A stretch of DNA of 64,000 nucleotides. Source: Azolla caroliniana. Its lineage: Eukaryota > Polypodiophyta. The notes under the pieces are model-generated. The model did no database searches and had not been told where the DNA came from. It worked only from the letters and a program-made list of their open reading frames with translations. A program made the translations under genes and the position numbers. Location of the stretch: NCBI GenBank assembly GCA_043228905.1, contig JBHGNT010000018.1, positions 6,758,001 to 6,822,000 on the forward strand, read 5' to 3'. Below are positions 8,624 to 17,780 of the stretch, piece by piece (positions within the stretch are counted from its first letter, which is position 1; each line of letters starts with the position of its first letter).

Positions 8624-11312
8624 ATGATGACCAGTGAAGCAGAAACTCCACCGAAAAAGTCTAGGAAGACAAATCCTGTTCAAAAGAAATATACTAAACG
8701 ACCACGACCCGAAGAAGAAGAAGAAGAAATATAGAGTTCGTGGAAGAAGAAGACGACCAACAAGTCGACGTCGTGGCTCCAGGCGGACAACTATCTTCTG
8801 GTGTCCTGACGTCAGAACAAAATAAAATAAGAGAAAATATTGTGAAGACTAAACTTGTGCGCAGGGGCCAGCTATTTCATTTGCCCATTACTTCTATCCA
8901 AAGGCCCCCCATTGACCCCGTGACTGGAAGACGTCCCTTGGAAATTAGGGAGCCGCACTCCGTCCATGTGCAAAACCTGAAAAGCAAAATGAAAATCAAT
9001 CCTCACGCTACTGTGGTGCCATTTTTGGTAATGGTTGATCAAGAACAATGCCCAACAGTAGCAGATTTCAAGTATAGCTCTGCAGACGATTACACATACT
9101 ATGTAATCGGAGGATCACATTCGGCCGAAGCTCGACGACAGCTTGTCAAAGAATATCCTCTCACGCCGTTCTTCAAATACGCCGAATGTAAGGTATATGC
9201 AGGACTAACTCACGAGGAGGCGAAGCTGCTCGCATGGGACCATAACAATGACAACGATTATAGCCAAAAGATGTCATGTATAGAGAGGATAAGATTTTTT
9301 CATCATGAATACCTCGATGCCTTGAATCGTTTTGGTCCAAGATTGTGGCCTGGATTGCGACGTCAGTGTTTATTGGAAGTAGGGATTGCAGTGGATGAGA
9401 GTACGAAATCCGAAGGTCTTCGAAAATATGATTCTTGGTTTCAACTAGCTTTTCGAACCGGAGAAGTGTGGGATCTCCAAGACAAAATATTCTCTATGTG
9501 GGAGCGGAAAGAAGTCAAGGGGCAAAGATCAAAAAAGGGAAGAATTGATCCACAAGTTGAGATGAAATCAAAGACCAAGGGAAAAAGCGACTTGGTAATC
9601 GAGGAGTTACTAGAGGACCTGAAACTTTTACCTTGGAGATCATTACAAGGTATCAAAGATGATAGATTGTTAATATCCGTGCTATCTCGAGTGGTCGCCA
9701 AGGAATTTAGTTTGGACGAGATGGTAACAGACTTGCAAAAGTAAGTGTTTATAGTATACCTTTTCATGAAAGTCTTCAATTATTTTGAATATCTTATTTC
9801 TAATTTCATATTGATTGTGCAGTCACAAGGTATACATGAAGATTCAGGAGTTGATGATGCAAAAACTGAGTTTACCGACATGGGAAGAAGTTGAACAAGC
9901 CTGCCCAATAACTTCTTCCTACAAGGCATTGGAGGAATATTTTATTGTATTTAGAGAATGGGTATGTGTCTTTTGAATGTTGATATGTTAGAAAGTAATG
10001 TTCCCTGCTAACAACAATGACACTTGCAGAAACCATCAAAATCGAAAAAGAACAACGACAATAATGACGGTATTCCAGCAGCCTTCATCACGCACTTAGA
10101 ACGTGCGAAATATGAGAAGAGAATGACCAAAGGGAAGGAAATGGAACTGCCCGAGGATTCGGAGACTGTAAAGAGTTTTTTGCATAGGTCCGATCCTTTC
10201 AAACAGCTTCATTATAGTGTTTTCAATGGCGAAGTATCCCAGATGCTCGAACTGTTACCGAGAAGGCACTACACTTTGCTGATAGCTGACATACCATATG
10301 GTTTCCGTATTGCGGGATCAACATATGATGATGTGCCTTTCAAGTACCCTCAGATCGAGAAAATGGTAAAGGATTTCGCAGAACTGACATTGGCCCCCTT
10401 GTGGAGGATAGTCATATTTCATAGCATGGGGCAATCACTGTCAGTCACAACAGCTTTGAAGTCTCGTTGTCATGCCACTGAACACATGCATTGGTGCATT
10501 ATAGTTCGCTTTTACTCATTACAGTACTTTTTATTATATGTACACATTTACACCTCTAATACTTGATTTTCTTTCTCTATAGGATCAAAACAAATATTAC
10601 ACGTAGCCCTGGCGATCGAATGGTTAGTGCGGTCGAACATTTTTGTGTGGGCTACTATGATTCAATTACAAAGAAGAAGGCTAGAGCACATGTCAATGAG
10701 CGTAACGTGGTTAACTACATCATGTGCCCAGCCGTAACCAAAAAATTAAGACATGTGTCAGGGGATAAAAGTATGGTGAACCCTTATCAAAAACCTCAAA
10801 GATTGATCAACCGCCTCATAGAGCTCTTCTGGAATCCACATGATTGGGTCCTAGACTTGTTCTCTGGCACAGGTATAATATATATATTTAATTTCAATCT
10901 TGTCTATCAAGTTTAAGACGTTACTTCTTATATATACTTGTTTGTGTTCATGCGACCATTAGGTACAACGACAGCTTGTGCATTGAAGATGTTTAGAAAC
11001 TGTGTTGCATTGGAGAAGGACCCTGCTCAAGTTAACTTCATCAAAATGAGGATCACAGGAATCTGGGACTGTCCAGATCAGGATCAAGAAGTCGGAGCAA
11101 AACACATCAACGAGACAGAGATGTTCCAGATGACTTCACGAGAACCAATGGAACCAATTGATGAAGAAGCAGGGGAGCTGGTGGACCTGGAAGATGTAGC
11201 ACAGTTTGACCATACATCAGATTTGGGAGAGCTTGGAGATGACACGAATGAAAACAGTCTAGAACAATCAGCGCCAGAGGAGCCTGCTCTGCCTGATTTG
11301 CTTATAGATTGA
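8624..11312 (+). CDS. ParB-like domain / beta-type DNA N6-adenine or N4-cytosine methyltransferase, five exons
   Basis: Exons in the main frame: about 8740-9740, 9823-9961, 10030-10493, 10583-10872, 10963-11312. All four introns are GT-AG, and the summed coding length (2244 nt) is an exact multiple of three. First comes a ParB/sulfiredoxin-like domain: VIGGSHSAEARRQL near residue 125, then LTHEEAKLLAWDHN. Next is a linker rich in K and R, then an amino-methyltransferase with ADIPYGF (motif IV, DPPY class) near residue 467. YQKPQRLINRLI and DLFSGTGTT (motif I, SAM-binding) follow near residue 625, with VALEKD after that. Motif IV before motif I is the permuted beta-class order known from bacterial and phage enzymes. 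The tail is acidic. The likely role is methylation of the exocyclic amino group of A or C in DNA. The main frame has no ATG before the ParB domain: an ATG at 8624 leads in through a GAA repeat but is one base out of frame at 8711-8739. The locus may be functional with an unseen upstream exon, or a young pseudogene. The spliceosomal introns argue against contamination. Confidence 0.75.
8711..8729 (+). repeat. (GAA)6 microsatellite at the frame break
   Basis: Six GAA units code for a run of Glu in the upstream frame, which hits TAG at 8732-8734. The downstream ParB frame passes through the same repeat as Arg codons. A one-base slip here would join the two frames, making the repeat the likely site of the lesion. 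Confidence 0.7.
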
Positions 11313-12240
11313 TGTAGATGGCGTAATGTAAAAATTGAGGATTTTGAGGCATAATGTTCACCATCACTTCATATTATATTTGTATATGAGAACATCTGTA
11401 ATTGTTTATCGTTTAATTAAATTCACCTGTTCATAATTTCCCTTTTTAATCATTATTGGAACCGTTGTTTGGATTTACATATAATTGGTCACCATGCTCT
11501 TCTTCAGTTTGAGATATTAACATGATATTGTAATTTCTCATTTCCGTTAGCATGACTGTATATGAAAAGGCGAATGTTTTTGATAATAAGAGGTTTTTAG
11601 TTACCTACGGTTCAAGTCTACTGGTTCCACATAGTATAAATGAATGTCGTACGTAATTGTTACTCTTACCAATTACATTGTCATGAACTATATGACATTA
11701 TACAATGAAACTATCGATATACCCGTCCAACAAGTGGGGTACTACTTTATTCCTAAACCCAAAACCACATATTTATAATTACGGTTTATGTAGTTTTACT
11801 CTACAATTTGAATATGGATACCAATTTTAGAACTTTATATTGAACCAAGTCTTCAATTGTGCTCCATGATATGCAAATTGACACGAATGTGGACACATAT
11901 ACAATTTAGTAATTGCTAGGTTTTTTTTGTTCTATATTTAACCATCAAGTCGCAAAAGGGGTACGCATGCATCATATATTTTCGATATTAGGCTAAAATA
12001 GGGTACTTTTCTACATCTGGCCAACTATGCCAAAAGAGAATACGACATATTACCTATTTCAAATGACCCGGTGTTTATATCTTATCTTGTCTTATCTTAT
12101 ATTCCTTAAAAATCCTATTTTGTCATATCTTGTTCATCTCTATTTACTCTATCTCTACTCTTTCGTCTCTTCCGTCCATAATCCCAGTGATTCCTTCCTC
12201 ACTTTCACGATATCTTTTGTCTACGCAACGCTACGCTTCT
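11313..12240. other. 3' flank of the methyltransferase gene; no gene seen
   Basis: AT-rich DNA with several AATAAA-like and TTAATTAAAT stretches within the first 150 bases, consistent with a 3' UTR and polyadenylation region. The rest shows no reading frame with recognisable content. A pyrimidine-rich stretch at 12090-12180 leads to the broken edge of gypsy A. Confidence 0.6.
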
Positions 12241-12244
12241 AGGC

Positions 12245-12947
12245 GAGCCACACCACGACACAATCTTCGAGCTTTTGCGTTACTGGGAGTTTTTGCTTCC
12301 ACGATAGCCTTAATTTTGTTGGAATCTACCGCAATCCCCTCCTTACTCACGATGTGTCCAAGCAGAGCTCCACTGGTGACCCCGAATGCGCATTTAGCCA
12401 GATTAAGGCTAAGGCGCGCGGTACGGCATCATTCCAAACATAGCCGCAAATGGGTAAAATGTTCTCCTCGCATCCCATATACTGTGAATTCATCGAGAAA
12501 AACTTGCAAAAATGCAGGTATAAATTCAGCGAAGATTTCCGTGATAGTTCGTTGAAATGTGGCGGGGGCTGTCTTCAGGCCGAACATCATAACCACCGCT
12601 ACGAATACTCCCTAGTCTGTGACGAACGCAGTCTTCTCCTGATCGTCTGGGTGCATTCGTACTTGATTGTATCCACTAAAGCCATCCAAAAAACTATACA
12701 TGTCATGGCCTGCGATCGCGTCTAATATGCTATCCATAAATGGTAAGGGAAACGCGTCCATAATTGTAACGGCGTTCAATTTACGGTAATCGACGCACAC
12801 ACGTATTTTCCCACTTTTCTTTGGCACCACCACTATCGGACTCAACCATGTGGCCTGTTTTACTGGTCAGATGAACCCCGCTTTCAAGAGCTTGTCAATT
12901 TCTTCCTTTACACAGGCTACGTAATTTGGGTTCATGCAATAGTGTCT
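12245..12947 (-). pseudogene. Gypsy A reverse transcriptase (partial)
   Basis: SPIVVVPKKSGKIRVCVDYRKLN and FLDGFSGYNQVRMHPDD come from the fingers and palm. The usual GLKTAPATFQR follows in another frame. The catalytic YxDD box reads FLDEF (about 12483-12497 on minus), with the second Asp changed to Glu. LGHIVSKEGIAVD appears before the break at 12241. Part of the fingers lies in the 12948-13259 frame (FKDVFAWSDEDMKGLDP..HKINL). Frameshifts and the catalytic change make it inactive. Confidence 0.85.
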
Positions 12948-13633
12948 CTACTGCATCGGTTTCGCATCTATGGCCAAGTTAATCTTGTGTTGATAAAATT
13001 TCGGGTCCAACCCTTTCATGTCTTCATCAGACCATGCAAAGACATCCTTAAATTCCCAGAGCAACTCTGTCATGGCCGTTTTCTCATTTGGTATCAGGTC
13101 CTTAGCAATTGAGAGCAATCGTGGAACCTCCGTGGTTCCGACATTAATCTCCTCCAATGCGGACGAGATAACCCTTTGCGAGACTCGGATTAGGTTCGTA
13201 TTCCTCTTCTTGGGGTGTACTTGTTGGGGCGTACTCACTACCGGCCTCGAGGACGTCAATTTCGAATAATGGTATTATCCGCGGGTTTTCGTGAGGTACA
13301 CTTCCAGCTCTGTATCCTCTAGACCTTCCAACATATTAATTTCTTCTGCATATATTGGCATTACAACTTTGGTCGGTGTAGATGTTTCTTGCGTCGAAAC
13401 GCGGACCTTGCTTCACCCGCGTCGGAAGCTGATGCAGTTATGTTGCCAGTTCTACTTGATATTAGCAGACTGTAACCATGGTCTGCCTAACAAAATTGGG
13501 TATGCTCCTGGGCGTCCAGCGCGAGCACGACCGCAAAAATCTCAAAATGATGGCCGTCGACTACAATCCCTAGCTTCCAAAATGGTTTGATGGAGTGGGT
13601 GTCTGCCATTCGGAGCCAGAATGGGCATGCTTC

Positions 13634-13846
13634 TTAGTTTGTAATGCCTAGCCTAGTACAAGTGGTTTTACTTATGACATTTATGCCGGAACCACCATCC
13701 ACAATGCATCCCATTATTTCTTGGCCCAGAAGTACCACTTTGATGGTTGGGTTATGGTGATCTACCACTACTCGACCGGTATTGGACTCTGTGTAATTAG
13801 CCAAGATTTCTAGTCCGGTGGTGCCCCGTATGCGATTCTCTACCAC
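13634..13846 (-). pseudogene. Gypsy A aspartic protease
   Basis: A short frame with VVLLGQEIMGCIVDGGSGINVISK, the DGGSG variant of the retroviral protease active site common in Tat/Athila-type plant elements. It is isolated from gag and RT by frameshifts. About 370 bases downstream (13260-13630) hold no open frame. Confidence 0.75.
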
Positions 13847-14369
13847 CTGTCAAAACCATGGAACCAGTAGTAATAGCTTATCCATGGTCAATGTGATTTC
13901 GCAGTCCGCTAGAGCTTGCCCTATCAAGTCTGGCGATAATGTCTTATCATTGCTCTGCGTGGTGGCGCTCGCTGATTCTTGCCTCATCCGCTCCGCGTTA
14001 GCCTCATTTTCTTTCTCTACCCAGGCCTGAGCCGCTTTGTGTATGTCATCTTGTTCTACCCATTCTATGTTTTTTGCCTAACTGCGTGTTGTGACCTGCT
14101 TGACATCCATCGTGATGGTGTTCACAGCTGGTTCCTTGCCTTTATTACATTGCGAGCATTGCATCGCGTAGTGGCCTGGTTGTTGGCATATGAAGCAATG
14201 TACACTGGACTCGCCTTTCTCCAATACTGGAGTTGTGGTGGTGTCTACAGGTGTGGATTGCTCTTCCTGTGTTTGCTGAAATCGTTTGTGATGACGGGGT
14301 TTTGGGCGATATTCCCGACGAGGTTCTTGGCACCGTTCATCCTCGTAACGACGTTGATCCCATGCCTGG

Positions 14370-14632
14370 TGTCACGACACATTGACATCAAATATGTAGT
14401 TAGCGAGGATTGAACCTACAACCTCACATCTACAAGACATCAACCTCCTTGGTTCCTTTCAAGGGATTTAACACCAGTCATTGACACATCAATCTAGTAT
14501 TCTCGTTTCATTCCATCTTGTCTCCTTCTTCATCTTTGTCTTCATTCTCTTATGTCATTCCTAGCTTCTTAAGTTCCTCATAGCCTTGTCATCCATGCTC
14601 CGTCCTAGTCCGCGCTTGGTGTGTCCGTGATA
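14370..14632 (+). repeat. TRIM 5' LTR (internally deleted)
   Basis: It begins TGTCACGACACATTGACATC and, after a deletion, rejoins its partner LTR at the 'tttaacaccagtcattgacac' segment. The shared right half (14463-14630) is nearly identical to 15292-15458. Confidence 0.85.
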
Positions 14633-14999
14633 GTTTGAATCCCTTCCAACTGGAAGCATCACCCGTCTTCATCATCGCTCTTGCTTCTAGAGTTACCATC
14701 ATCACCGTCCTTGCTTCCAGAGTTACCGTCATCAACATCCTTGTCTTCGACGTAATCATTTTCAGCACCTGCTTGCCCAACCATCATCGTCATCAACACC
14801 TTCCCAGTTCTGGTATCATTTTGCATCATGGTTTTGGTGAGGAATGCTTTCAATCGCTCACCTTCCCAGTTCTGGTGGGGGTCACAACCGCTCACTTTCT
14901 TGGTCCGTACAACATTTGGTTACTCACTCCCGTCGATGCTCCAATTCTCATCCACCCCTACACCACGCTTTCGAAAAGGCGGCCTAAAGGGGGGGATAA

Positions 15000-15459
15000 T
15001 GTCACAACACATTGACATCTACAACCTACAACCTCACATCTACATGACATCATACCTAACCATTTTAATATGAGCATATACTTGTGTACATATTGTTATT
15101 TGAGCATATTGTACATTCCAGAATATTCTAGAGCCTTTAGTATATTAGATAGAAATATTTATGGTGTATTCTAGACGGGTATATTCTAGAGATATTTGTT
15201 GGGTATATTCTAGAGATATTACTCATGTATATTCTAGAGATATTCAATCTTAGAACTTGTATAAATACTGGTAACCTTCTTGGTTTCAAGGAATTTAACA
15301 CTAGTCATTGACACATCAATCTAGTATTCTCGTTTCATTCCATCTTGTCTCCTTCTTCATCTCTGTCTTCATTCTCTTATGTCATTCCTAGCTTCTTAAG
15401 TTCCTCGTAGCCTTGTCATCCATTCTCCATCCTAGTTTGCGCTTGGTGTATCTGTGACA
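15000..15459 (+). repeat. TRIM 3' LTR with TATA box and heat-shock-type motifs
   Basis: Begins TGTCACAACACATTGACATC and ends TCTGTGACA. U3 holds TTCcaGAAtaTTCtaGAg (15116-15133), a four-unit run of alternating nTTCn/nGAAn modules. Three further GTATATTCTAGA(G/C) repeats lie at about 15178-15241. A TATA motif GTATAAATA lies at 15260-15268. Confidence 0.85.
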
Positions 15460-15621
15460 CCTGGCGCCGGGGTCCGGCCTGTCCCCCCCCCCCCCCCCCC
15501 CTTCCCACTTGTAATAGTCATGGCTCCGATACTCTTCTTCATCCTGTTCTTCTTCGCTGGACTCAGGATCGTTGTTGCAGCGGTGATGGTACGGCCTTTC
15601 CGCACACTGATTACGTTCGGT
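15388..15621 (-). pseudogene. Gypsy A gag tail with poly-Gly tract
   Basis: Minus-strand frame with an acidic stretch (SSEEEQDEEEY) followed by a Gly run encoded by a 19-base C tract (15483-15501 on plus). It is cut by the insertion of gypsy B at 15622 and continues on the far side at 21507. The C homopolymer is a likely site of sequencing or assembly length error. Confidence 0.6.
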
Positions 15622-15985
15622 TGTCATAGTGTAATTCGCACACTACGTGAAAATTACATTTTTGTCCCTCCAGATGGAATCGGCAAGGAGGGACCGGTAA
15701 GGAGAACCAGTAAGAACCGGATCAAGCAGAACCGGCAAGATCGGATAAAGAAGGCCGGTGAGAGTCTCTCTCCAGATGAAGAGACAAATTTGTAAATAGA
15801 AGAAAAGATTGTTTCATGCATAGGGCAAGATTCGAACCCTGTACCTCCATGTTAACAATTTTTAAGCCTTACCACTATACTAGCATATTATGAATTTTAA
15901 AGTTATACTAAACTTTATCCCATGTAAATATTCTAGATATGCATGGTACAAAAAGTTAGGAAAAGCATGATGCTTGCATGTGATA
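15622..15985 (+). repeat. Gypsy B 5' LTR (truncated)
   Basis: Starts TGTCATAGTGTAATTCGCAC and matches the 3' LTR from 20767 on. It lacks an about 100-base block present in the partner and everything after the 'gcatgatgcttgcatgtgata' motif. It contains an antisense tRNA-like A box (15867-15884) and B box (15828-15838). Confidence 0.8.
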
Positions 15986-15989
15986 AGTT

Positions 15990-16482
15990 ATCATGTTCTT
16001 ATGAGCCATAGACGTCCGGGACCAGAAGGATCTTGGAGTGCTTCTAGAGGACACGACTACCGAGAGTGGCCTCACCGAAACATGGGAAAGCGTGCGGGAT
16101 ATCGTCGCTCGATACACAAAGAGGGGGCAATGGCTTGCCAACAAAGAAAAGAGGGTTTCGAAACCAATTCCGAAACCGAGATCCGGATCGAAAGACCATC
16201 AACCGCGGGCTCAGGAAGCTACGACCGAGAAGGGAATCAACGCAACTACAGTGGTTGCTGAAGGAGATGGAGAATCTAAAAATCGCGATGGTGAAGAAGT
16301 CAGATGACGGTCCCACAAGTTCCAAGTATATGGACCGTCGATGCATATGGTGCGATAGCACTGAACATGATCGGAGGGACTACGACGAGCACAAGGAAGT
16401 GCTACGACGGGATCTTATCTACTACGAGGGAAATCAGATTCATTCGATGGATTCTCGGAAGCCACTCCGACCGAACTTCTGA
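15990..16482 (+). pseudogene. Gypsy B gag (C-terminal part with zinc knuckle)
   Basis: The part around LLEDTTTESGLTETWESVRDI matches the gag of element E (LEDNDGVNGLTEDWAKVKRV), which identifies it as gag. The frame then shifts to one carrying the zinc-knuckle relic CIWCDSTEHDRRDY, whose last Cys is now Tyr. The N-terminal gag was deleted together with the LTR end and PBS. Stop at 16480-16482. Confidence 0.7.
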
Positions 16483-16491
16483 AAAGGCAGC

Positions 16492-17556
16492 ATGAAGAAG
16501 GTCCTAGAGGAGGAGATCGTGGCGAAAGACAATTACGCGACAACTGCGGGAATACGTGTGGGGGAGTCATCTACAGCAAAGGCGTCTTTTTGGCCGGAAG
16601 TGTTAGAAATTTCGAAGAAAGACGACCATGATGAAATCCGAAGCGCCGCGGAATGTATCCGGGAACCTATGGGATGGGAGTGCCCCGTAGATAAGAATAG
16701 CGTACATGCGCTATGTCAATTGCATGAAGTGTATGTGGATGAAAAACAACGGTGCACGGATGATGCGGCCGGACCATCAAAGACACCGGAAAACTGGAAC
16801 TCCGGAGGGAAGGGAAATGAAAAGACGATTCCGGCATTCAAGCTCGCATCGGACATCGAACAACAAACGTACTTGAAAAAGGTGTTTGAAGAGAGAATCC
16901 TTAATAGCCAGGTAGAATTTTCGCTTCGGGAATTACTCGGAATAGCGAAGAAGGAGTTCCACGGTCTTCTTGTGGATCTCGTGAAGAGAAAAAGACAAAG
17001 TACGGAGGAAAATGCTCCAAGGATGAATGCAAATACCGTCTTAATGAATGACACCGAAGTGGAGGACGAAATACCGAATTCCCACTACACAAGGCCACAC
17101 TGGGCACGTGCAACTATGGAGACTCCGATTCGAATCGGCAACATCAAAGAGCCCGTGCTAGCATTGATTGATCACGGATCGGAGATCAATTTGATGTCCA
17201 AGGAGTTCTACGGGAAGGGGAAGTGTCCTATAAACACTAACCATGGATGGATGATCCAAGCAGCCACTAAAGCAACAGAGGATCTATTTGCGGCTTGTCC
17301 GGATGTGACGGTGAAGATCGGGGATGTCGAGATCGACCAAAATTTCTTCATACAAGACGAGGTCTCACACCCCATGATCCTCGGGCAACCCTTTATCACG
17401 GCTTCACGGATGGAGACAAAGGTGCTCGATAGCGGTGCGGCTTTTGCACGAATTCGGAGCCAAAACGGAGGGAAATCCGTCCAATTCCTAACGGTGCCGG
17501 CAAATCATGAAAGGAACAAGAGAGAGCTCTTGTTCCAAACAAGGATGGATTTTTAG
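16492..17556 (+). pseudogene. Gypsy B protease region
   Basis: A 354-codon open frame. The protease lies at about residues 210-320: PVLALIDHGSEINLMSK (active site DSG replaced by DHG), then HPMILGQPF, the second conserved protease segment. The N-terminal 200 residues are a charged linker without a recognised domain. The frame ends with TAG at 17554-17556, ahead of the RT frame. Confidence 0.75.
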
Positions 17557-17780
17557 AGCGGACTGTTGCGGAGTGGGGAAGTGATAGTCCGAGAAGCCCT
17601 GATACCCCACACAGGAAGAAAACTCTCGGAGCAAAACAAGTACGAATCGGTCCGGATGGGGCATCTATGTACATGGCCATAACCAGAGGAATGAAGAAAG
17701 AATACCGAAAAGTGGAGGATAAGTTACAGTCGGCATCAATAATAAAAGAAGACAAAGAAATCATGGGAATAGTCGAATAA

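Larger units (their letters stand above)
14370..15459 (+). mobile_element. TRIM/short non-autonomous LTR retrotransposon with perfect 5-bp TSD
   Basis: LTR-LTR similarity and a perfect target-site duplication CCTGG (14365-14369 and 15460-15464) define the ends. The 5' LTR is 14370-14632 (an internal deletion removes most of U3/R) and the 3' LTR is 15000-15459. A polypurine tract AAAGGGGGGGATAA (14986-14999) precedes the 3' LTR and gives plus orientation. The 367-bp internal region has no protein domain, only a short duplicated 'tccttgcttc.agagttacc' motif. It sits in the gag region of gypsy A. Confidence 0.9.

Noticed and set aside
8608-8815. Intron from GTAAGTG (8608) to the acceptors at 8781-8782 or 8814-8815
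   Set aside because: Both options leave the downstream ParB frame out of phase.
8104-11312. Bacterial contamination as the source of the methyltransferase
   Set aside because: Four GT-AG introns with exact frame preservation, and plant transposons on both sides of the same sequence.
12130-12555. 141-codon plus frame
   Set aside because: Antisense to gypsy A RT.
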